56,102 nucleotides of DNA from contig NZ_MUYM01000130.1 of the NCBI RefSeq assembly GCF_002150765.1, positions 1-56,102 of the forward strand, read 5' to 3'. Under the pieces are notes generated by a model. The model was not told the DNA's origin, did not search any database, and worked only from the letters and a program-made list of their open reading frames with translations. Below are positions 25,565 through 34,191 of this stretch, piece after piece. Both the position numbers and the translations under genes were made by a program. The first letter of the stretch is position 1, and each line of letters begins with the position of its first letter. The stretch is from Lentzea kentuckyensis (GTDB lineage Bacteria > Actinomycetota > Actinomycetes > Mycobacteriales > Pseudonocardiaceae).

Positions 25565-27718
25565 CTAGGCGTGCACCCCCACCGGGCGCTTCTTCGAAAC
25601 TGCTCGGCGCGGCCAGCGGGACTCCAGCCACAGCGCCACCGGGGCCGCGGTGACCACTGTGGACGCCGTGCCGGCGATCAGGCCGATCAGCAACGCCGTC
25701 GCGAAGTTGGCCAGCGAGCCGTCGCCCAGCACCAGCAGCGCCGCCAGCACGAACAACACGCCGATTCCGGTGTTCACGGTGCGCGGCACGGTCTGCACGA
25801 CCGCGTCGGACACCACGTCGGCGTAAGACGCTTTGAAACGAGAGCCGCGCAGTTCGCGTAGACGGTCGAACACGACCACGGAGTCGTTGACCGAGTAGCC
25901 GATCACGGTCAGCAGGGCCGCGAGGAACACCCCGTCGGCGGTTTTGCCCATCCAGGCGAACACGCCGACCAGCACCACCACGTCGCTGAGCAGGGCGGCG
26001 ACCGTCGCGAGGCCGAGGCGCCAGTCGAAGCGCACGGCCAGGTAGCCGAGCTGGGCGATCACGGCGATGGCCAGGCCGATCACGGCGTTGCGGCGCAGTT
26101 CGGACGACAGCGACGGGCCGATCAGCTCGTTGCTGGACTGGCGGACGCCGCCGTCGACGGCCGAGGACACGACCTCGCCCAGCCGCGAAGAGGCAGCGTC
26201 GTCGATCGGGCCGGTGCGCAGCGAGACCTCGTTGCCGGAGGAGGACACGACCACGTCGGAGAAACCCGCGCCGGACAACGCGCTCCGGACCCGGCCGGCG
26301 TCGATCGGGCCGCCCGCGGTGAAGTCGAGCATGCGGCCGCCGGTGAACTCGACGCCCAGGTTCAGGCCGCGCACGAACAGGCCGGCGAACGCCACGAGCA
26401 CCAGCACGCCGGCGGTGATCAGCCACCGGGAAGGCCGCCGGTACAGCACGACCGACAACCGCTGCCGGACCCAGCCCAGGGTGTGCAGGCCGCTCAGACG
26501 TGGGCGCTTCGACACGAACCGCAGGCCGAACACCCACAGCACCAGCACGCGCGACAGCACCAGAGCGCTGAACATCGACGCCAGCACACCGATGGTCAGG
26601 GTGACGCCGAAACCCCGGACCGGGCCCGTGGCCAGCCAGAACAGCAACCCGGCCGCCAGCAGCGTCGTCACGTTCGAGTCGGCGATCGCGCTCAACGCCC
26701 CGCGGAAGCCACCCTCCGCGGCTCGGCGCAGGTTCGGTTTTCTGGCGTACTCCTCGCGTGCTCGTTCGAAGATCAGGACGTTCGCGTCGACCGCCATGCC
26801 GATCGCCAGCACGAAACCGGCGAGGCCCGGCAACGTCAGGGTGGCGCCGATGGCCAGCAGGCCCGCGTAGGCGACGCCCGCGTAACCGACCAGGGCCAGC
26901 ACGGCGAGGAATCCGGCCAGCCGGTAGGCGAAGATGAGGAACACCGAGGTCAGCGCGATGCCGATGATCGCGGCCCGAGCACTGGCCTCGATCGCCTCCG
27001 CGCCCAGGGTCGCCCCGACGGTGCGCTGTTCGATCACCTCGACCGGCACGGGCAGCGCGCCGGAACGGATGACCAGGGCCAGTTCCTTCGCTTCGGCTTG
27101 AGCGAACCGGCCGGTGATCGTGGTGGCGCCGCCTGCCTGACCGGCACCGCAAGGCGTGTCGAGGCTTACTTCAGGCGACGAGATGGGCTTGCCGTCCAGC
27201 ACGAACGCGATCTGCCGACCGGGGGTGCCGGACGGTTCGCAGGCCGCCTCGCCGGTGACCTTCTGCCACTTCGACGGTGCGTCGCCCTGGAACTGGATGT
27301 TGACCACGAAGCCCGCACCCTGCGGGTTGCGGGCGGACTGCGCGTCCGAGATGCCTTCGCCGGTCATGACGGTCTGGCCGCCCCGCTGCACGGTCAGCTG
27401 CGCGGTGCGGCCGAGGACCTTCACCGCCTCTTCCGGGTCCTGGACGCCGGGCAGTTCGACGACGATGCGGTTCTCGCCGGAGCGGGCGATCACCGGTTCC
27501 GCGACGCCGAGTGCGTCGACGCGGCGGCGCAGGACCTCCAGCGATCGGTCGGCGGCGTCGGAGTCGCCCTTGGCCTCCAGGACGATCTGGGTTCCACCGC
27601 GCAGGTCGAGGCCGAGGCGGGGATCTGTGGTGAGCAGCAGAAAAGCAGATGCGACAAGGACCCCGAGCGCTATGAGACCGCGCACGAGGAGCCCTCGTCG
27701 CGCGTTGTCGCGCGACAT
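25565..27718 (-). CDS. secDF: Fused SecDF protein translocase subunit (accessory copy)
   Basis: 717 residues with twelve predicted membrane helices. The SecD half begins with helix 1 and GLDLRGGTQ (36-44), then the periplasmic P1 region with a four-Cys-containing loop, and the proton-path Asp311 in AIGMAVDANVLIFER. The SecF half starts near 430 with VEFTGGRMLDF and contains GYSVNDSVVVFDRLRE. SecDF uses the proton gradient to pull translocated proteins outward. In actinobacteria the housekeeping secD and secF are separate genes next to yajC and ruv; this single fused gene in a different neighbourhood is therefore an extra copy. Upstream same-strand genes encode a secreted Pro-rich protein and a TPR membrane protein. 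Confidence 0.9.
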   Translation of the reverse strand: MSRDNARRGLLVRGLIALGVLVASAFLLLTTDPRLGLDLRGGTQIVLEAKGDSDAADRSLEVLRRRVDALGVAEPVIARSGENRIVVELPGVQDPEEAVKVLGRTAQLTVQRGGQTVMTGEGISDAQSARNPQGAGFVVNIQFQGDAPSKWQKVTGEAACEPSGTPGRQIAFVLDGKPISSPEVSLDTPCGAGQAGGATTITGRFAQAEAKELALVIRSGALPVPVEVIEQRTVGATLGAEAIEASARAAIIGIALTSVFLIFAYRLAGFLAVLALVGYAGVAYAGLLAIGATLTLPGLAGFVLAIGMAVDANVLIFERAREEYARKPNLRRAAEGGFRGALSAIADSNVTTLLAAGLLFWLATGPVRGFGVTLTIGVLASMFSALVLSRVLVLWVFGLRFVSKRPRLSGLHTLGWVRQRLSVVLYRRPSRWLITAGVLVLVAFAGLFVRGLNLGVEFTGGRMLDFTAGGPIDAGRVRSALSGAGFSDVVVSSSGNEVSLRTGPIDDAASSRLGEVVSSAVDGGVRQSSNELIGPSLSSELRRNAVIGLAIAVIAQLGYLAVRFDWRLGLATVAALLSDVVVLVGVFAWMGKTADGVFLAALLTVIGYSVNDSVVVFDRLRELRGSRFKASYADVVSDAVVQTVPRTVNTGIGVLFVLAALLVLGDGSLANFATALLIGLIAGTASTVVTAAPVALWLESRWPRRAVSKKRPVGVHA

Positions 27719-27765
27719 GGGTGAGAGAGCCTTCCGGGATGAAAGTGGTTGCTGAGAAACGGGTT

Positions 27766-28092
27766 TCAGCGACCGGAAGGCGGTGAACGATCCCGCTGCG
27801 GGGTCCAGTGGACGCCGTGCGGCAGGTGGTGCGTGTGCCGGGTGTAGGCGACGACGAACCGCCTGGGCACCGCGGGCTTCGCGACCGGCGGCACGTCCAT
27901 CGGCAGCTGGGCCTGCGGCACCTGGGCTGCCTGGAGGTTGTGCGGTTTCGGTGCGGTGACCGGCAGGTTCGCGAAGTCGTGGCCGTGCCGGATGACCGAA
28001 CCGTCACCGAGCGCCGGTTCGGCGGGCGCGGCGACGATGAACAGCTGTCCGAGGAACAGCAGGAACGCGAGCGCGACCGCGTTGCGACGCAT
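27766..28092 (-). CDS. Small secreted Pro-rich protein
   Basis: 108 residues from ATG 28092, which shares a base with the TGA of the TPR gene (TGATG), indicating translational coupling. A signal peptide (MRRNAVALAFLLFLGQLFIVAAP) is followed by a His/Pro-rich mature chain of about 80 residues (NLPVTAPKPHN, VPQAQLPMDVPPVAKPAVPRR, HTHHLPHGVHW). No known domain. The position between a TPR membrane protein and SecDF suggests a cell-envelope role, perhaps as a translocase client. Confidence 0.6.
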   Translation of the reverse strand: MRRNAVALAFLLFLGQLFIVAAPAEPALGDGSVIRHGHDFANLPVTAPKPHNLQAAQVPQAQLPMDVPPVAKPAVPRRFVVAYTRHTHHLPHGVHWTPQRDRSPPSGR

Positions 28093-29042
28093 CACCGCTT
28101 CCTGCCTCCCCCGACGTACACGAGCGCGCCACCGACGACAGCGCACAACCAGGAAAGCACAAGCGGCTGCATCGTGGTGGCGCCGATGAACAACGCGACC
28201 GTCCAGCCGGTCAGGATCAGTGCTGACGCGGCGAGCAGCCACACCGTCACCGCGAGCTTGCGCAGGCCGAACAGCAGCTTGTACGGGCGCAGCCGCAACG
28301 CCACAACGGCGCAGCACAGCACCAGCGCACCGGTGAAGAACCCCAGGTAGGGCGTCGGTCGCGGCATGCCGGCGACCAACGCCAGTAAACCGCCGCCGAC
28401 GAGCAGCAACGACAGCGTGCGCAGCGAACGCCACACTTGCAGCTTGTTCAACTGCAGCGGTGCCGGCTTGGCGGAACGCCGCCGTTGCACGGTCGCGAGG
28501 TTCGCCCTGGAGTCGGCGTCGGACGGGTCGAGCTTGATCGCCGACCGGTACGCGTGCTCCGCGGTGCCCCAGTCGCGCATGCGCAGCGCCGCGTCGCCGA
28601 GCACCTGGAACGCCCGCGCCTCGGTGGACGCGAGCTGGGAGGCGTGCAGGGCCGCGTCGAACGCCTCCACGGCGCCGTCCGGGGAGTCCGCGAGGACCTC
28701 GGCGAGCACGACGTAGCAACGCCAGTCGCCCGGCTTGCGGCGCACGGACTCCCGCGCGGCGACAGCGGCTTCGGCGTGCCGGCCGAGGTCGCTCAACGCC
28801 AGCGCGGCCAACCGCTGCGGCCACGCGGGCTCGCCGTCGAGGATCATCGCGCGCTTGGCCGAGTCGAGCGCCTGGTCCGCCTCACCGAGATCGAGGTGGG
28901 CGGCCGCGAGCCGGCACCACGCCTCGGCGTGCCGAGGGTTCGCCGCCACGAGGGGCCGCAGCAGGTCGATGGCCTGCCGCGGTTTCCCCGAGGCGGTGAG
29001 CTCGGCTGCACGGAGCAGCACGGCGGTCGTCGGCTCGGACAC
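28092..29042 (-). CDS. TPR-repeat membrane protein
   Basis: 316 residues from GTG 29042. Residues 1-180 are five or so tetratricopeptide repeats (AELTASGKPRQAIDLLRPLVAANPRHAEAWCRLAAAHLDLGEADQAL and following). The C-terminal third has four membrane helices (about 199-216, 222-240, 258-280, 285-305). Probably a scaffold tethered to the cytoplasmic membrane, with the TPR part in the cytosol. It leads a three-gene minus-strand unit with a secreted protein and SecDF. Confidence 0.75.
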   Translation of the reverse strand: MSEPTTAVLLRAAELTASGKPRQAIDLLRPLVAANPRHAEAWCRLAAAHLDLGEADQALDSAKRAMILDGEPAWPQRLAALALSDLGRHAEAAVAARESVRRKPGDWRCYVVLAEVLADSPDGAVEAFDAALHASQLASTEARAFQVLGDAALRMRDWGTAEHAYRSAIKLDPSDADSRANLATVQRRRSAKPAPLQLNKLQVWRSLRTLSLLLVGGGLLALVAGMPRPTPYLGFFTGALVLCCAVVALRLRPYKLLFGLRKLAVTVWLLAASALILTGWTVALFIGATTMQPLVLSWLCAVVGGALVYVGGGRKR

Positions 29043-29104
29043 GCCGCACAGTGTGACAAAGCGTCTCCGAGCCCCGAACGGGTGACCAGGCTCTGGGTGT
29101 TGGA

Positions 29105-29152
29105 GCGTCTGCAAGTACCACCAGCCGGGTGGCTGGTGGTACTTGCAGACGC
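29105..29152 (-). terminator. Perfect 22-bp inverted repeat downstream of the rox-like gene
   Basis: Arms 29105-29126 and 29131-29152 pair perfectly around the 4-base loop GGGT. The hairpin starts 10 bases beyond the stop of the minus-strand monooxygenase gene and lies before the TPR gene. There is no U-tract, so it may be a GC-rich actinobacterial terminator or an mRNA stabiliser. Confidence 0.65.
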
Positions 29153-29161
29153 CATGAAGGC

Positions 29162-30589
29162 TCAGCGGGCGGTGCCGAACCAGCGGGCCAGCTGGTCGTC
29201 GAGACTCTGCTGGTCGTCACCTGCCCACGCCACGTGCCCGTCCGGACGGATCAGCAGGGCGGGCACGTCCAGCTCCTCGCTGACGTCGACGAGGTGGTCG
29301 ACCCGGTCCGCCCAGCCGCCGGCGGAGAGCGTTCCGGTCTGGTCGAGCAGGATCCCGCGACCGGCGTGCATCTGGTCGTAGAGCCCGCCCCGCTTCAGCG
29401 CGAGGTCCCCGATCCGCCGCCCGACCAGGTCGTCCGACGAGCCGAAGTCGTACCGGATCGCGACCGCGATGATCTTCTCCACCAGGTACTTGTTGACCTG
29501 CTCGAACGAAACCAGCTCGGTGAGCAGCCGCCGCACCGCCTGCGGGCCGGGCTCGACCTTCATCAGCTCGATCTGCGCACGGGTGTTGTTCAGCACCTCC
29601 TCGGCCACCGGGTGCCGTTCGGCCTCGTAGCTGTCCAACAGGTCCGCGGGCGCCCAGCCGTGCACGGCCGCGGCGAGCTTCCAGCCCAGGTTGAACGAGT
29701 CCTGCACGCCCAGGTTGAGGCCCTGACCGCCGGTCGGCGGGTGGATGTGCGCGGCGTCGCCCGCGAGGAACACCCGGCCGGACCGGTAGCGCTCGGCCTG
29801 CCGGGTGGCGTCACCGAAGCGGGACATCCAGCGCGGGTCGTGCACGCCGAAGTCGGTGCCGGCGATCCGGACCAGCTGCTGCTTGAAGTCGTCCAGCGTC
29901 GGCATGATCGCGCGGTCCTCGCTCACGCCCTCGGCCGGCACGATGACCCGGTAGGTCCCCAGGCCCCCGATCGGGCCGATGCCGAACCGCTTGTGCGTCT
30001 TGCGGATCTCCAGCATCAACGGCATCGCCTCCTCCCAGGGCATGCCGATCTCCATCTCGCCCAGCAGCGTCTCCACCCGCGTGGGCTCGCCGGGGAAGTC
30101 GATGCCGACGAGCTTGCGGACGGTGCTGCGGCCGCCGTCGCACCCGACCAGGTACCGCGACCGCAACGACGTGCCGTCGGCCAGCTCGACGGTCACCCCC
30201 TCGTCGTCCTGCGCCAGCCCGGTCACCTCCGCGCCGCGCCGGATCTCGGCACCGATCGCGGTGGCGTGCTCGGCCAGCACGCGTTCGATGATCGGCTGCG
30301 GCAGGCCGAGGACGTGCGGGTACTTCGTGTCGAGCCGTTCCGGCGCCGGCTTGTCGATGCCGGCGAAGAACCCGGCGAGCGGGTGCGTCGTGCCGGGCTC
30401 CAGGACCAGGTTCGCGAGGCCGCGCTGGTCCAGGATCTCGATGCTGCGCGCGTGCAGGCCGAGCGCCCTGACCACCTTGGTGGGCTCCAGGTCCCGTTCC
30501 AGCAGAACCACGTTCACGCCGTGCAGCCGAAGTTCGCCAGCCAGCATCATGCCGGTCGGTCCACCGCCGGCGATGATGACGTCGATCAT
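29162..30589 (-). CDS. rox: FAD-dependent monooxygenase, rifampicin monooxygenase (Rox/RIFMO)-like
   Basis: 475 residues, matching RIFMO length. FAD motifs: IIAGGGPTGMMLAGELRLHGVNVVLLERD (5-33), LVGCDGGRSTVRKLVGIDFPGEPTRVETLL (about 145-175), and VFLAGDAAHIHPPTGGQGLNLGVQDSFNLGWKLA (about 270-305), followed by the thioredoxin-like C-terminal domain of the PheA/TfdB class. The wording of these segments (GLHARSIEILDQRGL, PQPIIERVLAEHATAIGAEIRRG) closely resembles rifampicin monooxygenases as I recall them; these hydroxylate the naphthyl ring and linearise or decolour rifamycins. A RAE-like element lies upstream and a divergent MFS gene beyond it. An aromatic polyketide hydroxylase is the main alternative. 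Confidence 0.8.
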   Translation of the reverse strand: MIDVIIAGGGPTGMMLAGELRLHGVNVVLLERDLEPTKVVRALGLHARSIEILDQRGLANLVLEPGTTHPLAGFFAGIDKPAPERLDTKYPHVLGLPQPIIERVLAEHATAIGAEIRRGAEVTGLAQDDEGVTVELADGTSLRSRYLVGCDGGRSTVRKLVGIDFPGEPTRVETLLGEMEIGMPWEEAMPLMLEIRKTHKRFGIGPIGGLGTYRVIVPAEGVSEDRAIMPTLDDFKQQLVRIAGTDFGVHDPRWMSRFGDATRQAERYRSGRVFLAGDAAHIHPPTGGQGLNLGVQDSFNLGWKLAAAVHGWAPADLLDSYEAERHPVAEEVLNNTRAQIELMKVEPGPQAVRRLLTELVSFEQVNKYLVEKIIAVAIRYDFGSSDDLVGRRIGDLALKRGGLYDQMHAGRGILLDQTGTLSAGGWADRVDHLVDVSEELDVPALLIRPDGHVAWAGDDQQSLDDQLARWFGTAR

Positions 30590-30645
30590 GGAGTGTTCCC
30601 CATTTCCCCAGGTAGATGACGTTGGCCGGGCAATGATGAAGCATG

Positions 30646-30683
30646 CCCGGGGTCTTGTGGCAAGGCCCCGGGTGCGCTATATG
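30646..30683. promoter_or_regulatory. Rifamycin-associated-element-like inverted repeat and promoter
   Basis: A 27-bp dyad (30646-30672) has CCCGGGG and CCCCGGG outer arms around CTTGTGGCAAGG. It resembles the rifamycin-associated element found upstream of actinomycete rifamycin-resistance genes (core CTTGnGGCAAG as I recall it). On the plus strand TTGTGG (30655-30660) sits 17 bp from TATATG (30678-30683), a plausible promoter for the MFS gene. On the minus strand TTGCCA (30663-30658) faces the rox-like gene, with only a weak -10 (TTCATC) at 17 bp. Confidence 0.75.
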
Positions 30684-30692
30684 TTGAAGTGG

Positions 30693-30713
30693 GAGGAGAG
30701 CGCCGCTCTTCTC
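30693..30713 (+). other. Leader hairpin before MFS gene
   Basis: A 9-bp stem (30693-30701 with 30705-30713, one G-U) with a three-base loop lies between the predicted promoter and the GTG start. It includes the purine-rich GGGAGGAG. It could affect mRNA stability or elongation in the leader. Confidence 0.35.
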
Positions 30714-30738
30714 TTTCGTCGTATCTGGGGGTACGACC

Positions 30739-31875
30739 GTGGTGCGCTGGTACTTCGCCGGCCTCGTGCTGTCGTTCTTCGGGACGAGCGCGATGTTGCT
30801 GGTCGCCGGGATCTGGGTGAAGTCGCTCACGGGCAGCGACGCGCTCGCCACGCTGGCGCTCCTGTGCGTCTACGCGCCCGGCGTGCTCTCTCCGTGGATC
30901 GGCCGGTTCGCCGACTCCTACCGCCGCAAGCCACTGCTGATCTGGACGGACCTCGCGATCGTCCCGGCACTGGCACTGCTCTTCTTCACCGACGAACCGT
31001 GGGTGATCTTCGCGGTCCTGCTGCTCTACGGCACGAAGTCCGTGCTGGTCAGCGCCGCGGAACCCGCCCTCCTCGTGGCGATGCTCCCCCAGGACCAGCT
31101 CGCCAGGGTCAACGGCCTGCGCATGTCGTTGCAGGAAGGCATGAAGCTCGTGGCGCCACTCGCCGGTGCCGCACTGTTCGCGGCGCACGGCGCGTGGCCG
31201 GTCATCGCCATCGACGCGTTCTCGTTCGTGCTCGCCGCCGCGGCCACCAGCATGATCAGAGTCGACGAACCACCGCCCGCACCCCGCGAGGCACCGAGCT
31301 GGCCGCACCTGAGGGCACTGACCTGGCCGATCGCCGGCACGGCCACGGCGTTGTTCGCGAGCTCGCTCAACAGCGCCGCCCAGTTCCAGCTCGTGGAGAA
31401 GGGCCTGCACCACGGACCGGAACTGCTCGGCGTGCTGGCCGCCGCCCAGGGTGCCGGTTCGGTCCTCGCCGGTCTGCTGGGCAAACGCGCCGACGTGCGG
31501 GCGGGACTCCTGCTCATGGCCGTGGGCGCGCTGGCCAGGACGGTCGCGTGGCTTCCGGCGGTGCTCGTCTCCGGTTTCGTGACCGGCGTCGGGCTCGCGT
31601 GGACCGTCATCTCGGTGGCCACGCTGGTGCAGCAACGCACTCCCGCGGCCGTCCTCGGCAGGGTCAGTGCGACCGCGATGAGCATCGTGTTCGGCGCGGT
31701 ACCGCTGGGACTCGCCGTGGGCGCGGCGCTCGTCGCGCACCTCAGCTTCTCGGCGATCTACGTGATCATCACCGTCGTGACGACGGCCGCCGCCGTCTGG
31801 GCACGCGGGGGCCGGGCGCGCCGCTTCACTGCGCACCAGACCCCCGCGTGGCGGGCGACCGACCAGATGGAGTGA
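30739..31875 (+). CDS. MFS transporter
   Basis: 378 residues from GTG 30739. About ten to twelve helices; the loop motif between helices 2 and 3 is GRFADSYRRKPLLIWTD (major-facilitator motif A variant), and LPQDQLARVNGLRMSLQEGMKLVAPLAGAALF resembles MFS drug exporters of the tetracycline/macrolide (MdfA-MefA) branch. It shares a divergent promoter with the rox-like monooxygenase, which suggests efflux of a rifamycin-like or aromatic compound. Its stop codon abuts the convergent GH97 gene. Confidence 0.85.
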   Translation: MVRWYFAGLVLSFFGTSAMLLVAGIWVKSLTGSDALATLALLCVYAPGVLSPWIGRFADSYRRKPLLIWTDLAIVPALALLFFTDEPWVIFAVLLLYGTKSVLVSAAEPALLVAMLPQDQLARVNGLRMSLQEGMKLVAPLAGAALFAAHGAWPVIAIDAFSFVLAAAATSMIRVDEPPPAPREAPSWPHLRALTWPIAGTATALFASSLNSAAQFQLVEKGLHHGPELLGVLAAAQGAGSVLAGLLGKRADVRAGLLLMAVGALARTVAWLPAVLVSGFVTGVGLAWTVISVATLVQQRTPAAVLGRVSATAMSIVFGAVPLGLAVGAALVAHLSFSAIYVIITVVTTAAAVWARGGRARRFTAHQTPAWRATDQME

Positions 31876-33726
31876 TCAGCCGCAGGTCGTGGCGGTCGGC
31901 GGCGCCTGGCAGAGCCGGGCCGCGTAGCCACCGTCGCGAGCCACGGGCACCGTCAGGGAGTCTCTCGCCGCAACACGTTTGGTGTCGAACGTGATCTTGC
32001 CCGCCGGGCCGTCGTGGTACAGCTCGACCAACCAGGAGCCGGCGCCGAGAAATCCCGTTCCGACCGAAAGGTCACGCGGATCACCCGCCACCCCGGCGCC
32101 GAGGAACCACGTGGCGTCGGACCGCCGGGCCAGCACCGCGAGCTTGCCCGGATCACCTGCGACCAGCCTGGTCTCGTCCCACGCGGCCGGCACGGTGCGC
32201 AGGAACTGCTCGGCCACCGGGTACGCGGCGTAGCTGGAGATCTTGTCCGCGAAGTGCTGGACACCGGATTCGTACAGCACACTCAGCGCGAGCTCGGCCG
32301 CGTCCGAGTTGGGGCGGACGCCGGAGAACGTCACCGGCGTGAAGTCCATCGGGCCGGTCAGGTTCCTGGTGAACGGCAATGTCAGGTAGTGCTCGATCGG
32401 GAACGGCTCGCGGCCCGGACGCGGTTTGGTGCCCTCCGCGCCCTTCACCGCCTCCACCGACAGCACGTGCGGCCAGGTGCGTTCGACGCCGCGCGGGATC
32501 GGGGCGCCGTGGAAGTTCAGCATCAGCTGGTATTTCGCGGCCGCCGCGTAGACGGCGTCGTACCAGCGCATGCGGTCCTGTCCGTCGGACTCCACGAAGT
32601 CGATCTTCAGCCCGGCCGCGCCCCACGAGCGGTACTGGGCGAAGAGCCGCTCCCGTTCGCTGTCGGTGTCGATGGTCTGCCACCGCACCCACAGCCAGGT
32701 CTCCACACCGCGCGCCTTCGAGTACGCGATCAGCTCGGGGATCCAGTCGGCGCTCCACCCGGAGTCGACGAGGTTGTACCGGTAGCCCTGCTTGGCCGCG
32801 TAGTCGGCGTACTGCTTCTGCAGAGCCAGGTTCCCCGTGCCGTCACCCCACCACGACCACACCGCGGTACCGGGTTTGATCCACGAGGTGTCGGCGATCT
32901 TCGACGGTGGCGCCAACGACGTGATCAGCGAACTCTCCACGACGTCGGCGAGCGAGCCGACGCCGAGCACGCGCCACGGCGTGGCCAGCGGTCCGGTGGA
33001 AGTCTCGGCCGGATCGGGCAGCACGAGCCGATAGCGCGAACCGTCGTAGACGACCCGCGAACCGCCGTAGCGGCCGTCGAGATCGGATTCCGCGAGCAAC
33101 AGCCATGCGTCACCGACGTGGAACAGCGCCGGATAGCCGTACTCGACGTCCTTCTCGGCAACGCGAACGTGCGCGGACTCGTAGTCGCCACGCCCGTTGT
33201 CGTACGGCAGAAGGAACTTGTCAGCCGATGACGGCACCGCGAACTCGGACGCCTCACCGAGCACGGTCGCCCACTTGTCCGACGGCAGCACGTACCGGTA
33301 CGCAACGCCGTCCGCGGACGTGCGCACCACGACGTCCAACCGCGCGCCCAGCCGTTGGAGGTGGAACGTCGTCTCGGTGCCGACGTAGGTGTGCTGACGC
33401 TTCTTGCCGGAAACGGTCGTGTACGAGTCCTGGACGAGCCGCGACGACGACCCGACGAACTTCAGCCCAGAGGTCAGGTCGGCGTCGGCGGTGCGGATGC
33501 CCAGCGCGGACGGCTCCAGCACCGTGGAGCCGCCGCGCCGGACCGAAAGGCTCAACCTCCCCTTGTCGAGCCGGACGAATGCTTCTGGTGCAACCGATTG
33601 AGAGCTGACCGGCGCAGCGACGCGCCACTCTCCGGATTCCGCGATGGCGGGAGTCGTTCCGGCCAGCGCGCCGGCGGCGGTCGCACACACTGCCGCCAGC
33701 ACGACCGATCTGTTGCGAGACCCCAT
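31876..33726 (-). CDS. Secreted glycoside hydrolase family 97
   Basis: 616 residues from ATG 33726, chosen because AGGGAG lies 8 bases upstream (GTG 33735 is too close to it). Signal peptide about 1-30 (VVLAAVCATAAGALAGTTPAIAES). An N-terminal beta-sandwich (about 35-285) precedes the barrel with WIKPGTAVWSWW, YNLVDSGWSADW, WLWVRWQ and AAGLKIDFVESDGQDRMRWY; the Asp of LKIDF corresponds, as I recall, to the nucleophile of retaining GH97 members (alpha-galactosidase type). VEAVKGAEGTKPRP carries a probable acid/base Glu. It cleaves terminal alpha-glucosides or alpha-galactosides outside the cell; the choice is not settled by eye. Confidence 0.9.
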   Translation of the reverse strand: MGSRNRSVVLAAVCATAAGALAGTTPAIAESGEWRVAAPVSSQSVAPEAFVRLDKGRLSLSVRRGGSTVLEPSALGIRTADADLTSGLKFVGSSSRLVQDSYTTVSGKKRQHTYVGTETTFHLQRLGARLDVVVRTSADGVAYRYVLPSDKWATVLGEASEFAVPSSADKFLLPYDNGRGDYESAHVRVAEKDVEYGYPALFHVGDAWLLLAESDLDGRYGGSRVVYDGSRYRLVLPDPAETSTGPLATPWRVLGVGSLADVVESSLITSLAPPSKIADTSWIKPGTAVWSWWGDGTGNLALQKQYADYAAKQGYRYNLVDSGWSADWIPELIAYSKARGVETWLWVRWQTIDTDSERERLFAQYRSWGAAGLKIDFVESDGQDRMRWYDAVYAAAAKYQLMLNFHGAPIPRGVERTWPHVLSVEAVKGAEGTKPRPGREPFPIEHYLTLPFTRNLTGPMDFTPVTFSGVRPNSDAAELALSVLYESGVQHFADKISSYAAYPVAEQFLRTVPAAWDETRLVAGDPGKLAVLARRSDATWFLGAGVAGDPRDLSVGTGFLGAGSWLVELYHDGPAGKITFDTKRVAARDSLTVPVARDGGYAARLCQAPPTATTCG

Positions 33727-33771
33727 GCTTGTCACTCCCTACAGCGTGGCGGCGGTAGGTGGACAGGGTTG

Positions 33772-33785
33772 GGAAAGCGCTTACC
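33772..33785. promoter_or_regulatory. LacI-type operator upstream of GH97
   Basis: GGAAAGCGCTTACC is a 14-bp dyad with one mismatched pair, centred on AAGCGCTT. The GC-GC centre is typical of LacI-family sugar regulators. It lies 46 bases upstream of the GH97 start on the minus strand. Confidence 0.55.
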
Positions 33786-33788
33786 AGC

Positions 33789-34181
33789 TTAGGCCAGCAA
33801 CCCGGCTTCGTGCAGGTGAGCGAAGATGATGCGATCGACCGGAGAGATCCGGTCCACATCGGCGGTGGTGAGCCAGGCGAGTTCCTCGATCTCGGCCGAC
33901 GCCACCGGTTCCCCCGTGAACGACGCGGTGTAACAGGTCATCCGCACCGTCACCCCCGACGAGTGACCGTGCGCCTGCGCCTCGAACGTCCCGATGTGCC
34001 GCGCCGACGCCGCGTCGATCTCGACGGACAGCTCCTCGCGGATCTCGCGCACGAGCGTCTCGACGTCGCTCTCCCCCGGCTCCCGCTTGCCACCGGGCAG
34101 GTAGTACGTGTCCTTGCCGGCCGATCGGGTGCCGAGCACCCTGCCGCCCTCCAGCTGAATCCAGGCAACCTTGTCGATCAT
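33789..34181 (-). CDS. NUDIX hydrolase
   Basis: 130 residues. The Nudix box is GGKREPGESDVETLVREIREELSV: the metal-binding REIREE is intact, while the last Gly of the consensus is Ser. The LPGG before it and the strand order match MutT-like hydrolases of small nucleotide diphosphates. The substrate is not predictable. It is an independent small gene on the minus strand between azoreductase and GH97, 10 bases from the azoreductase stop, so it may share that transcript. Confidence 0.88.
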   Translation of the reverse strand: MIDKVAWIQLEGGRVLGTRSAGKDTYYLPGGKREPGESDVETLVREIREELSVEIDAASARHIGTFEAQAHGHSSGVTVRMTCYTASFTGEPVASAEIEELAWLTTADVDRISPVDRIIFAHLHEAGLLA

Positions 34182-34191
34182 CTGGCCGAGA

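Noticed and set aside
27731..27779. Nested dyad CTTCCGG...CCGGAAG upstream of secDF
   Set aside because: Arms are seven bases with a 35-base imperfect loop; it overlaps the end of the preceding gene and can be chance in GC-rich DNA.
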